Shown here one piece after another: positions 1-8,707 of a stretch of 64,000 nt of DNA (position 1 is its first letter; every line of letters begins with the position of its first letter). This stretch comes from Nonomuraea cypriaca (lineage in GTDB: Bacteria; Actinomycetota; Actinomycetes; Streptosporangiales; Streptosporangiaceae), in assembly GCF_015645445.1 (NCBI RefSeq), contig NZ_JADOGI010000032.1, forward strand, positions 1 to 64,000. The letters are read 5' to 3'. Position numbers and translations under genes: made by a program. Under the pieces are notes generated by a model. The model was not told the DNA's origin. It made no database searches and saw only the letters and a list, made by a program, of their open reading frames with translations.

Positions 1-240
<240 letters not shown>

Positions 241-260
241 GCGCCTTACGGCCTCTGATC

Positions 261-306
261 CACGCCGCCGTCCCGGCCGGTACACGACCGGCGGGACGGC
301 GGCGTG
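261..306. terminator. Bidirectional hairpin terminator between rpoB and the sugar dehydrogenase gene
   Basis: The arm CACGCCGCCGTCCCG at 261 pairs with CGGGACGGCGGCGTG ending at 306, and the stem extends through GCCGG/CCGGC with one unpaired base around a 7-nt loop (TACACGA). It lies between two convergent stop codons and has no T-tract, as is common in high-GC actinobacteria. Confidence 0.75.
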
Positions 307-343
307 GCGACGTACGTGCCCGCGTTGCTCGGCAGAGGGCCGG

Positions 344-1900
344 TCACCCGCCGACGGCGCAGGTGTCTCCGTTGAGTGAGAACCGGCTCGGCAGGGACGC
401 GTCACCCGTGTGGCTGGCCAGATAGCCCATGGTGACGCTGCGGCCGGGGGCGATGGAGCCGTTGTGCGTGGCGTTGACCGCGTTGACGATGTCCCCGCTC
501 TGGGTGAGGTCGGTGTTCCAGTCCGAGATGATGGTCTGGCCCCTGGACAGGGGGAAGCTCAGTGTCCAGCCGTTGATCGGTGCGGTGCCGGTGTTGGTGA
601 TGGTGAGGTCGACGGTCATGCCGACGCCCCAGGTCTGGGTAGTGTGCTTGATCCGGCAGGTCGGCTCGGCCCGCTCGAACGACACGCGGTGCAGACCGCC
701 GGGAAGGTCGTTGACGACGTAGAGCTCGCCCTCCACGGTGCTGCCGAACGCGGTGACCTGTGTGGGCATTTCGCCGATCTCGGCCTGGGAGTAGCCGCCG
801 TCGCCGTCCTCGCGCAGCGCCCACACGGTGTTGGAGCAGTAGTCGGTGGCGATGTAGGTGCCCCCGACCAGGTCGGCGAACTCCTCACCGCGGTACACCT
901 GTCCGCCGATGACCGCGCAGCCGCCGGTGTGCGGTGAGTAGGTGAAGATCGGCTTGGTGTACTGGGCGTCGGACCGGCACTGGGTCTGGTCGAACACCTC
1001 CAGCCCCTCGTAGCAGGACCAGCCGAGATTCGCGCCCGCCTGCCGTCCGGCCTTGATGTGGTTGATCTCCTCCCACCTGCCCTGGCCGACGTCGCCGATC
1101 CACATCGAGCCGTCCGCGTGGTCGATGGAGAAACGCCAGGGGTTACGCCCGCCGAACATCCATATTTCTTCCCGCGCCCCCTCCACCCCGACGAACGGAT
1201 TGTCCTCGGGAACGCAGTAAGCCAGGTCCCCGCAGCTCCGGTTCACGTCGACGCGCAGGATCTTGCCCAGCAGGGTGTCCACGCGCTGCCCTGAGTCGAA
1301 GGGGTCCCCGGAGCCGCCGCCGTCGCCGATGCTCCAGTACAGGTAGCCGTCGGTGCCGAAGGCGAGCTGGCCGCCGTTGTGGTTGCTGTTCTCGGAGTGC
1401 TCCTGGGAGAGCAGCGGCTCGAGGCTCGCGTCGTCCAGTCTGTATCGGGCCAGGGTCACCGCGCCGTCCGGCAGTGCGGTGTACGCCAGGTACAGGTCCT
1501 GGCTCTCGGCGAAGTCGGGCGCGAGGGCCATGCCGAGCAGGCCCCGCTCGTTGCCGGATTCGTCCACCGAGGCCACGATGTCGATGATCGGGGTCTGTTC
1601 GAGACCGGTGTCCGGGTGGTAGACGCGCACGGTGCCGCGCTTCTCGGTGATGAACAGCCTGTTCGTCCCGTCATCGGGTGCGGCGATGGCGGTGGGGCGT
1701 CGTAACCCGAAGGCGACCTGGGTGGCGGTCGCGTTGATCTCTTCCAGCGGCACCGTGGCGGGCACGCCGGTGTCCGCGACGAACGAAGGCGCGGATGAGG
1801 ATGTCGCCGCGGCGGCCGGTGGGGTTAGTACGCTCACGGGGGCGAGCAGTGGCAGGGACAAGGCGAGCAGCACGGAGGCTGCCCGGCGTTTTCCTGGCAT
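344..1900 (-). CDS. Secreted PQQ-type glucose/sorbosone dehydrogenase with C-terminal CBM2 domain
   Basis: 518 residues. An N-terminal signal peptide (KRR, then a hydrophobic stretch ending near AAAATSS) predicts export. Residues about 50-405 form a six-bladed propeller of the soluble glucose/sorbosone dehydrogenase family; family features include FGLRRPTAIAAPDDG, SNHNGGQLAFGTDGYLY and GRNPWRF. Residues about 413-518 (from CRIKHTTQTWGVGMTVDL to FSLNGDTC) are a family 2 carbohydrate-binding module with its paired terminal cysteines and conserved tryptophans. The protein probably oxidises a sugar at the surface of cellulose or chitin. Cofactor and substrate are inferred from family. It is a single gene with a long 5' non-coding region. 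Confidence 0.85.
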   Translation of the reverse strand: MPGKRRAASVLLALSLPLLAPVSVLTPPAAAATSSSAPSFVADTGVPATVPLEEINATATQVAFGLRRPTAIAAPDDGTNRLFITEKRGTVRVYHPDTGLEQTPIIDIVASVDESGNERGLLGMALAPDFAESQDLYLAYTALPDGAVTLARYRLDDASLEPLLSQEHSENSNHNGGQLAFGTDGYLYWSIGDGGGSGDPFDSGQRVDTLLGKILRVDVNRSCGDLAYCVPEDNPFVGVEGAREEIWMFGGRNPWRFSIDHADGSMWIGDVGQGRWEEINHIKAGRQAGANLGWSCYEGLEVFDQTQCRSDAQYTKPIFTYSPHTGGCAVIGGQVYRGEEFADLVGGTYIATDYCSNTVWALREDGDGGYSQAEIGEMPTQVTAFGSTVEGELYVVNDLPGGLHRVSFERAEPTCRIKHTTQTWGVGMTVDLTITNTGTAPINGWTLSFPLSRGQTIISDWNTDLTQSGDIVNAVNATHNGSIAPGRSVTMGYLASHTGDASLPSRFSLNGDTCAVGG

Positions 1901-2545
1901 GTCGGACTCCAGAGGCGAGGTCTTCGGCGGGGTCCTGAGGACGCGGGTGCCCCGGGACCGGAGCGCGTCCGGGCTCGCAACACGCCCGGCCCGGTCGCAT
2001 CCCGCCCCGAAGCAAGCGGACTTACGACGCCGACCGGACAGGTTCCGTGCTCTGACGTGCCCGACCGGACGGTATCCGCTCGCCGCCCGTCACAACCAGG
2101 CCCGCACGTCCTGGGAGGCGACACCAGGCCACTGTGGCCACTCTCTTCCCCTCTGACCAGGGGCGATACGAGAGCCCTCCGGCGAGGCCGCCACTGGACT
2201 CATGAAACGTACATCGCCACGGACCCGGCCGGCTCAGCAGCTCTGGGACCCAGGTCAGCCGAGTGCAGCGGTCGCGGCCCTCAGCTCGTCCAGCTCCTGA
2301 TGTGCGAGGTCGGGGAAATCGACCGCTTCATCGGCTCTGGCGCGGAAGGGCCGATCCGATCGAAGTGGTCGGGTACGTCTTGAGCGAGATGGCATTGGCC
2401 GCTTCCCGAACCGGCTTCATGATCTTCTCCATGACCATGGCCTTGCCCGGCATGTAGGGGGTCATGCGCATCATCGCCAGTTGCAGCCACGCCCGCAGTC
2501 GGGTGGCGAGGACCATCTGCTTGACCGACTCGTAGGGTGGGCGTC
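1901..2545. other. Intergenic region, mostly without recognisable genes
   Basis: This holds the promoter side of the sugar dehydrogenase gene (1901 to about 2200) and a decayed coding fragment on the minus strand (2255-2543, described separately). GGCCAC T GTGGCC near 2127-2142 is a small palindrome. The other open frames here have neither homology that I recognise nor convincing codon usage. Confidence 0.5.
2255..2543 (-). pseudogene. C-terminal fragment of an unidentified protein, frameshifted
   Basis: On the minus strand, an open frame from about 2543 down to a stop at 2328 reads as ordinary globular protein (segments TRLRAWLQLAMMRMTPYMPG and KIMKPVREAANAISLKTYP), with third-position GC typical of real genes here. 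A one-base shift near 2334-2340 would let it continue as ADEAVDFPDLAHQELDELRA to a stop at 2255. The 5' end is lost where the histidine kinase gene begins. I take it as the remnant of a gene truncated by rearrangement. The family is not recognised. Confidence 0.45.
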
Positions 2546-3769
2546 ATGGGCGTTGTTCGGGATTTGTACGACGTGCGGATGCCTACCTCCCCCGGCACGG
2601 ACCGTCCCATGTTCCGGCGCCGCCCCCTCGCCGTCCTGGCCGGGATCCTGCTCGTCGGCAACACGACGCTCTTCGCGGCGGCCGGAAACTTCGGGGTGCT
2701 CGCCGTGCCGGCGGCCGTGCTGGCGTCCGGCCCGGTGCTCCTGGCGTGGTACCGGCCCGTGGCCGCGTGGGTGGTCATAGCGGTGGCCGGGCCCCTCATC
2801 ACCTACGTCGGGGTGGCGCTGGCCAGCCCGATGACGCCCCTGCCGTGGTATTTCAACGTGCTGTTCACCCAGTTACCGGTCATGTACGTGCTGGCCCTGT
2901 CGGCCGCCCGCCGCGTGACGGCGATCGCCTGCGTCGTGACCATCGCGGCGGGGACGGCCGCGGTCGCGCTGTTCCGCGCCGCGGACCCCATGGCCGTGGT
3001 CACCGGCGTGGGAAGTTGGAGCCTGGTGCTCCTGGCCGCCATGCTGGTCGGCGACGCCCGCCGGGCGCGGCGGCTCGACACGCTGCGCGCGGCTGAGGAG
3101 GTCGGGCGGACACGGATCCTCGAGGAGCGGACCCGCATCGCCAGGGAGCTGCACGACGTGGTGGCCCATCACATGTCGGTGATCGCCGTGCAGGCGGCCA
3201 GCGCCCCTTACCGGGTCGAGGGCGGGGTGAGCGGGCCGGCCGCCCGGGAGTTCGCCGCCATCAACGCCGCCGCTCGCGCGTCCCTGCGGGACATGCGCCT
3301 CCTGCTCGGCGCCCTGCGCGGCACGGACGGCCCGGCCCGGACCGCGCCGCAGCCCGGCCTGACCGACCTGGACGAGCTCGTGGAGTCCGTACGCCGGGCT
3401 GGCGTGCCCGTCCGGCTCGCGGTCGCCGGGGAGCCGTCGGTGTCGCCGGTGGAGTCGGTCACCGTCTACCGGATCGCGCAGGAGGCGCTGAGCAACGTCG
3501 TACGCCATGCGCCGGCCGCCGAGACGACCGTCGTGGTCCGGGCCGACGCCGACGGGGTGGCGGTGGAGGTGGACAACGAGCCCCCGCCCCGGACGACCCC
3601 AGCGGTGGAGGCGCGGGGCCCTGGTGGTCGTACGGGGCTGGGGCTGGGGCTGGGGCTGATCGGCATGCGCGAACGGGTGGCGGCGCTCGGTGGCGAGGTC
3701 ACGGCGGGCGCGACGGAAGAGGGTGGCTTCACCGTGCGCGCAAGGCTGCCGAAGGGAGACGATGCATGA
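2546..3769 (+). CDS. Two-component sensor histidine kinase, NarL/DesK class
   Basis: About 407 residues. Several hydrophobic segments in residues 20-165 form the membrane sensor part. The HisKA_3 dimerisation box is RTRIARELHDVVAHH with phosphoacceptor His203. It is followed by an N-box (YRIAQEALSNVVRHA) and a glycine-rich HATPase_c end (GLGLGLIGMRERVAALGG). ATG 2546 is preferred because TAGGG lies 7 nt upstream; GTG 2537 and ATG 2579 are alternatives. The gene overlaps the response regulator by 4 bp (ATGA), so the two are translationally coupled and form one system. The signal is unknown. A GGGGCT hexamer repeat in the G-box codes for the Gly-Leu run. Confidence 0.9.
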   Translation: MGVVRDLYDVRMPTSPGTDRPMFRRRPLAVLAGILLVGNTTLFAAAGNFGVLAVPAAVLASGPVLLAWYRPVAAWVVIAVAGPLITYVGVALASPMTPLPWYFNVLFTQLPVMYVLALSAARRVTAIACVVTIAAGTAAVALFRAADPMAVVTGVGSWSLVLLAAMLVGDARRARRLDTLRAAEEVGRTRILEERTRIARELHDVVAHHMSVIAVQAASAPYRVEGGVSGPAAREFAAINAAARASLRDMRLLLGALRGTDGPARTAPQPGLTDLDELVESVRRAGVPVRLAVAGEPSVSPVESVTVYRIAQEALSNVVRHAPAAETTVVVRADADGVAVEVDNEPPPRTTPAVEARGPGGRTGLGLGLGLIGMRERVAALGGEVTAGATEEGGFTVRARLPKGDDA

Positions 3770-4461
3770 TCACGGTGCTGGTGGCCGACGACCAGGCGAT
3801 GATCAGGGCCGGATTCGCGGCGCTGCTCTCCGCACAGCCCGACCTCCAGGTGCTCGGGGAGGCCCGCGACGGCCTGGAGGCGGTGGCGGCGGCCCGGGAG
3901 CTGCGGCCCGACGTCGTGCTCATGGACGTACGCATGCCCAACCTCGACGGCCTGGAGGCCACCCGCCGCATCATGGGCACCGGCCGGCAAACCAAGGTGC
4001 TGATCCTGACCACCTTCGACGTCGACGACTACGTCTACGCGGCCCTGCGCGGCGGGGCCAGCGGGTTCCTGCTGAAGGACGCGCCGCCGGAGGACCTCAT
4101 CACCGCCGTCCGCGTCGTCGCCGGCGGCGAGGCGCTGCTGGCGCCCTCGGTCACCCGCAGGCTCATCGAGGAGTTCACCTCCCGCCGGCCCTTGGACGAG
4201 GCCGAGTCGCTGCGGCTGAACACGCTGACCGGCCGCGAGCGGGACGTCCTGCGGCTGGTGGCGGCCGGGCTGGCCAACGCCGAGATCGCCGGGGAGCTGA
4301 CGATCGCCGAGGAGACCGTGAAGTCGCACGTGGGGCGCATCTTCACCAAGCTGAGGCTGCGCGACCGGGCGCAGGCGGTGGTGTTCGCCTACGAGAGCGG
4401 CCTGGTGGTGCCGGGCGCTCCCTCTCCGGGGGCACGGCGGAGCCCGCGACTGCGCTCCTGA
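3766..4461 (+). CDS. LuxR/NarL-family response regulator
   Basis: 231 residues. The receiver domain has the acidic pair D8-D9, phosphoacceptor D54 in VLMDVRMPN, and the conserved lysine of FLLKDAPPE. The C-terminal LuxR helix-turn-helix runs from LTGRERDVLRLVAAG to TVKSHVGRIFTKL (about residues 155-205). The start codon overlaps the kinase stop. It is the cognate partner of the upstream kinase and should act as a DNA-binding dimer when phosphorylated. Its target genes cannot be told from this window. Confidence 0.93.
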   Translation: MITVLVADDQAMIRAGFAALLSAQPDLQVLGEARDGLEAVAAARELRPDVVLMDVRMPNLDGLEATRRIMGTGRQTKVLILTTFDVDDYVYAALRGGASGFLLKDAPPEDLITAVRVVAGGEALLAPSVTRRLIEEFTSRRPLDEAESLRLNTLTGRERDVLRLVAAGLANAEIAGELTIAEETVKSHVGRIFTKLRLRDRAQAVVFAYESGLVVPGAPSPGARRSPRLRS

Positions 4462-4503
4462 GGGGGATCCGCCGCCCCGCGTTCCCTTCCTACCGTCGGC
4501 CGC

Positions 4504-5271
4504 ATGATCAGATTGACAGCCGCGGCCGCGCTGCTGCGGGCCGGAGCGACGGTCTCCCTCAGCGAACCCGAATTACTCGGCCTGTCCACCTGCGTCCGGC
4601 CCGGAGCGGTCTGCTTCGATATCGGTGCCGCGTACGGGATGTACACCTATCCGCTGGCCCAGCTCGTCGGCCCGACCGGGCAGGTGCACAGCTTCGAACC
4701 GCTGCCGTTGCCGTACCGGCTGCTGGAGACCGGGGTGCGGGCCTCGGGGGCGCGCAACGTGCGGGTCACCAACGCCGCGCTGGGGGCGTCGCTCGGGTGG
4801 CGCACACTGCGGCTGCCGTACCGGTTCGGGCTGCCGATCCACGGCTGGGCGCACCTGGAGGAAGGACTGAAGCACCCGGGGCAGTTCGCCGCCGCCAAGA
4901 CGCTGGAGGTGCCGGTGTACAGCGTGGACCGCGTGTGCGAGCTGCGGGAGATCGCGCGGGTGGACTTCATGAAGGTGGACGTGGAGGGCTTCGAGGCGGA
5001 GGTGCTGGAGGGGGCCAGGTGGACGATCGAGCAGCACCGGCCCGCGCTCCTGATGGAGATCGAGCAGCGCCACGTCGACAAGTACGGCAGGACCTCCGCC
5101 GAGGTCGCCGGGTCGCTGATCGAGCGTGGCTACCGGATGCACGTCTGGCACGGGCGCCGCTGGCGGCGTACGGACCGGGTGGCCGCCCCGCGGCGCAACT
5201 ACCTGTTCATCGCCAACGCTCTCGGGAAGCCGGATGGTGGGCGGCACGTCAGGACCTGGGACGGCGCCTGA
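4504..5271 (+). CDS. FkbM-family SAM-dependent methyltransferase
   Basis: 255 residues. The SAM-binding region is CFDIGAAYGMYTYPLAQLVG (about residues 38-57), followed by VHSFEPLP. The FkbM hallmark VDFMKVDVEGFEAEVLEGA is near residue 155. Such enzymes usually O-methylate sugars or small hydroxylated metabolites. It starts 42 bp after the response regulator and could be co-transcribed with the two-component pair. There is no neighbouring glycosylation cluster to suggest a substrate. Confidence 0.85.
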   Translation: MIRLTAAAALLRAGATVSLSEPELLGLSTCVRPGAVCFDIGAAYGMYTYPLAQLVGPTGQVHSFEPLPLPYRLLETGVRASGARNVRVTNAALGASLGWRTLRLPYRFGLPIHGWAHLEEGLKHPGQFAAAKTLEVPVYSVDRVCELREIARVDFMKVDVEGFEAEVLEGARWTIEQHRPALLMEIEQRHVDKYGRTSAEVAGSLIERGYRMHVWHGRRWRRTDRVAAPRRNYLFIANALGKPDGGRHVRTWDGA

Positions 5272-5322
5272 CCGCCGATCCGTTGATGGGTTCCCCAACC
5301 CTCACGATGGGAGCCCGACACC

Positions 5323-5487
5323 ATGCGACGTCTCAGCCCTCTGGGCGCTCTGTGCCTGCTGGCGGCGGCGGTCGCCGTCACGCCGGCCGCCGCCGCTGCG
5401 CGGCCGTGGACTGCCGGTCAATCGACGACCCCGTCTACCACCGCGTCGGCCTTCCGGCACGGCGAACCGCCCACCCCGCGGCCTTAG
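5323..5487 (+). CDS. Small putative secreted peptide (54 aa)
   Basis: An ATG at 5323 follows GGGAG with 9 nt spacing. It opens a 54-codon frame whose first half is a signal-peptide-like sequence (MRRLSPLGALCLLAAAVAV, then PAAAAA). The second half is Thr/Ser/Pro-rich and ends at TAG 5485-5487. The +1 frame over the second half could encode a different tail containing a Cys, so this may be a decayed or frameshifted exported protein. No family recognised. Confidence 0.4.
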   Translation: MRRLSPLGALCLLAAAVAVTPAAAAARPWTAGQSTTPSTTASAFRHGEPPTPRP

Positions 5488-5525
5488 GGCCCTTACGCCG
5501 GCCGTTCAGCGGAGGATGCGGATTC

Positions 5526-7052
5526 TCAGGCTGATGAGTGCCCATGCGAGTCGTGGCCGTGGGAATCACGCGGCTTGTTCGAGGGTCGCAGGCCTGAGAG
5601 ATCCCGCTCGACGACGATGTTGCGGTCGGAGACGCGGCTGCCGAACGCGAACTGCGGCCAGTAGCCCTGGATCTCCATCCGGCTGCGCTCGCTCCACCGC
5701 CGGGCCAGGTCGCTGCGCGTCTTGTAGAAGTTCAGCGCGTACCCGCCGGCGTGGATGCGCAGCAGGGAGAAGCCGCCGGGGTACTCCTTGCCCGCGGCGA
5801 TCTCCTGGTGGACGACGTCCGGCGCGATCGGGCTGACCGTGCGCTTGTTGCGGTGGGTGTGGCCCGCGTGGTGCAGGAACAGCCCGGGGGCGTTCGCGTA
5901 GTCCTGGAGGATCGTCTGGGCCTGGGCGGCGTCGATGGTGTTGCTCGCACTGATGGGGAACGCCGAGTCCTGGACGACGAGCGGATGGTGGCCGAACACC
6001 ATGGTGGGCCGCTCCCGGTCCTCGGCCAGCTCGGCGCGGAACCAGGCGAGTTGGTCGGCGGACAGGGCGCCCGGGTCGCCGCCGTTGCCTGGCTTGTCGT
6101 ACGTGTCGATGCCGATGACGCGCAGACCCTGCAGCTCACGGGTGAAGTACGTGGGCTCGGTGCCGTCGAAGAAGTGGTCGTGGAAGCAGTCGTTGCCCTG
6201 CCACTGCCCGGCCCGGCAGCTCGCGTAGGGGTCGCCGATGTGCGCCCGGTCGTGGTTGCCGCGGGTGACGAAGACGTCGTCGCGGTACTCGCCGAACCTG
6301 CCGAGCAGTTGGCGGGCTTTGCTGAGGTCGACGGGAACCGCCTCGGCCGAGATGTCCCCAGCGGCCAGCAGGTAGTCGGCACCGAGCGTACCGGCGTCGC
6401 GCACCAGCGCTTCGAGCATGACCTCCGGGTACGGGGGCAGCCCCGGCTCCTGCGTGATCCCGATGTACTGCGGCTGCCCGCCGACGAGACCGGCCTGGGT
6501 CTCTCCCATGTGGAGGTCGTTGCACAGGGCGACGGAGAACAGGTAGCGGCCGGGCGGCGGCTCCGGCGTGGTGAAGCTGAACGGCCCGGTGGAGCCCAGC
6601 CCGTAGTCGGAGGTGCCGACCGCGTTGCCGCTGATGAGGGTGAACTGCGTCGGCGGGACGGGCTTGCCGTTCGAGAACGCCTGATAGTAGTAGGTACGGC
6701 CAGGGTGCAGGTGGGTGAGTTCCACGTAGTGGTACGGCGTGTCGTCCGACAGGCCGTGGGCAACCCGGTTCAGGTGGTCGGGACGGGTTCCCCAGCGCAC
6801 CTCGCCTTCGGCCGGAGCGGGCTCCATGCGGCCGAGGCCGTCGTCGCTGCCGGTGTAGCCGGTGTACCAGGTGATGATGGCGCGGTCTTCGGTGAGGGTG
6901 ACCAGTTCAAGGTTCGCGGGCGACACGTCGTCGCGTCGGGTCGCGGCTTCCGCCACACCGTTGCGGAAGGGAAGGGCCGACACCAAGGGAGCCGCCGCGA
7001 CCACTGCTGACCAGCGCAGCATGTCGCGCCGGGTGAAATCACATCCAGGCAT
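5526..7052 (-). CDS. Tat-exported metallophosphoesterase, purple acid phosphatase-like
   Basis: 508 residues. A twin-arginine leader (TRRDMLRWS, residues 7-15) precedes a hydrophobic stretch. Residues about 45-160 form a fibronectin-like N-terminal domain as in purple acid phosphatases. The binuclear-metal motifs follow in order: NDLHMGE (about 178), AAGDIS (231), RGNHDR (264), FGHHPL (about 351) and HHAGHTHRN (about 396). It probably hydrolyses phosphoesters outside the membrane. The first motif is NDLH rather than the usual DxH, though the Asp is present one residue on. It is monocistronic. Confidence 0.85.
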   Translation of the reverse strand: MPGCDFTRRDMLRWSAVVAAAPLVSALPFRNGVAEAATRRDDVSPANLELVTLTEDRAIITWYTGYTGSDDGLGRMEPAPAEGEVRWGTRPDHLNRVAHGLSDDTPYHYVELTHLHPGRTYYYQAFSNGKPVPPTQFTLISGNAVGTSDYGLGSTGPFSFTTPEPPPGRYLFSVALCNDLHMGETQAGLVGGQPQYIGITQEPGLPPYPEVMLEALVRDAGTLGADYLLAAGDISAEAVPVDLSKARQLLGRFGEYRDDVFVTRGNHDRAHIGDPYASCRAGQWQGNDCFHDHFFDGTEPTYFTRELQGLRVIGIDTYDKPGNGGDPGALSADQLAWFRAELAEDRERPTMVFGHHPLVVQDSAFPISASNTIDAAQAQTILQDYANAPGLFLHHAGHTHRNKRTVSPIAPDVVHQEIAAGKEYPGGFSLLRIHAGGYALNFYKTRSDLARRWSERSRMEIQGYWPQFAFGSRVSDRNIVVERDLSGLRPSNKPRDSHGHDSHGHSSA

Positions 7053-7130
7053 GCGATGAAACGTATGTGGCCGGTGTTAACGGTCACCGGCGCCAAGAGG
7101 GCATGAAGAGATACAAAGGGGAACCGGGTC

Positions 7131-7530
7131 GTGGAAGGGCGAGGACTACCATCTGAGTTCGCCGGCGTCCTCCTGGAAGGTGCCGGTGGGGCCGTGCGTG
7201 CCGCCGAGCAGGCGCTCCATCGGGACTGGGACTGGGAGCTGGTCGCGGCCGGCCTGGTCGCCGGGTTCCGGGCCTCGGTCGGCACCGACACCGACGACCC
7301 GCGCTTCATCGAGCTCGTCGGTGAGCTCTCCCTGGCCAGCGACACCTTCCGCAGGCTGTGGGCCCGCCACGACGTGGTGAGACGTCAGGGCACCTCCATG
7401 ACTCTGAACCACCCCCAGGTCGGCGAACTCGCGCTGTACCGGGAGAAACTCGCGATCAACGGTACCGCCGGGCAGGTCCTCGTCCTCTACCACCCCGAAC
7501 CCGTATCGTCGCCGCGGGCCGGTCCGGTGA
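7131..7530 (+). pseudogene. Fragment of an MmyB-like XRE-family regulator
   Basis: The readable part (from LVAAGLVAGFRASVGTD to ALYREKLAINGTA and LVLYHPEP) is the ligand-binding C-terminal domain of MmyB-like regulators, with the diagnostic DDPRF, FRRLWARHDV and HPQVGEL segments. The helix-turn-helix half is missing. The frame then runs without its own stop into the 3' end of the convergent ltp2 gene. Both ends therefore appear lost, and the gene is a remnant. Confidence 0.7.
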
Positions 7531-7540
7531 CCGGCCCCGG

Positions 7541-8707
7541 TCAGTCTCTGGAGAGGATCAGGCCGCTGGTGGGTACGCCGGTTCCGGCTGTTACCAGGAC
7601 GTTCGTGATGCCGGTTAGTTGGTTGGCGGCGGTGCCTCGGATTTGGCGTACCGCTTCGGCGATGCCGTTCATGCCGTGGATGTAGGCCTCCCCGAGTTGG
7701 CCGCCGTGCGGGTTGACGGGGAGGTGGCCGTCCAGTTCGATGCCTCCGTCCTTGAGGAAGTCCGGCGCCTCGCCTCGGCCGCAGAAGCCCAGTTCTTCCA
7801 GTTGGGCCAGGACGAACGGGGTGAAGTGGTCGTACAGGATGGCGGTTTGGATGTCTTTGGGGGTTAAGCCCGACATTTGCCAGAGTTGGCGGCCGACGAC
7901 GGATATTTCGGGGAGGCCGGTCATGTCGTCCCGGTAATAGCTCGTCATCATCATCTGGCTCGACGAGGAGCCCTGGGCGGCGGCGGTGATCAGTGCGGGT
8001 GAGCGGCGGAGGTCGCGGGCTCGTTCGGCTGAGGTGACGAGCAGGGCCACCGCGCCGTCGCTCTCCTGGCAGCAGTCGAGCAGGTGCAGGGGCTCCACGA
8101 TCCACCTGGACGCCTGGTGGTCCTCCAGCGTGATCGGGCGGCCGTGGAACCACGCCGCCGGGTTCGTGGCCGCGTGCCTGCGCATGGCCACCGCCACCCG
8201 CCCGAAATCCTCCGAGCGGGCGTTGTACACGTGCATGTACCGCCGCGCGAACATCGCCACCCACGCCGCCGGAGTCATCAGCCCGAACGGCACGTGCCAG
8301 CTCATCTCCAGCCCCCGCGAACCTGGCTCCCCGGTCAGCCCGGCGTTCGGCTGGCCGAAGCGGCGGCCGGAACGTTCGTTGAACGCCCGGTAGCAGACGA
8401 CCGCCGAGGCCGCCCCCGTCGCCACGGCCATGGCGGCGTGCGCCACGGTGCCGCAGGCCGCGCCGCCCCCGTACTCGACCCTGGAGAAGAACGTCAGGTC
8501 GCCGATTCCGGTCTCCCTGGCGACGGCGATCTCCTGGTTGGCGTCCTGGCTGTAGGTGACCAGGCCGTCCACGTCACCCGGCGCCAGCCCGGCGTCGTCC
8601 AGCGCCGCCAGTACGGCCTCGGCCGCCAGCCGCAGCTCGGACCGCCCGGACTGCTTGCTGAACTCGGTGGCCCCGATGCCCGCGATGGCGCTGCGCCCGC
8701 TCGACAT
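7541..8707 (-). CDS. ltp2: Ltp2-type steroid-CoA aldolase (thiolase fold)
   Basis: 388 residues with a non-decarboxylating thiolase-like fold (AIAGIGATEFSKQSGRSELR, VEYGGGAACGTVAHAAMA, NPHGGQLGEAYIHGMNGI). In mycobacteria Ltp2 works with the DUF35 domain of ChsH2 to cleave 17-hydroxy-3-oxo-4-pregnene-20-carboxyl-CoA into androstenedione and propionyl-CoA. Here it is the last gene of a five-gene operon in the same order as Rv3544c to Rv3540c, and its ATG overlaps the chsH1 stop (TGATG). Identity rests on fold plus synteny. Confidence 0.85.
   Translation of the reverse strand: MSSGRSAIAGIGATEFSKQSGRSELRLAAEAVLAALDDAGLAPGDVDGLVTYSQDANQEIAVARETGIGDLTFFSRVEYGGGAACGTVAHAAMAVATGAASAVVCYRAFNERSGRRFGQPNAGLTGEPGSRGLEMSWHVPFGLMTPAAWVAMFARRYMHVYNARSEDFGRVAVAMRRHAATNPAAWFHGRPITLEDHQASRWIVEPLHLLDCCQESDGAVALLVTSAERARDLRRSPALITAAAQGSSSSQMMMTSYYRDDMTGLPEISVVGRQLWQMSGLTPKDIQTAILYDHFTPFVLAQLEELGFCGRGEAPDFLKDGGIELDGHLPVNPHGGQLGEAYIHGMNGIAEAVRQIRGTAANQLTGITNVLVTAGTGVPTSGLILSRD

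Noticed and set aside
2057-2383. 108-codon plus-strand frame in the intergenic region
   Set aside because: No homology or ribosome site; it overlaps the better-supported minus-strand fragment.
3642-3660. GGGGCT hexamer repeat as a regulatory repeat
   Set aside because: It lies inside the kinase G-box and simply encodes the required Gly-Leu run.
3690-5534. 614-codon plus-strand frame
   Set aside because: It crosses the response regulator and FkbM genes out of frame and is Arg/Gly-rich nonsense.
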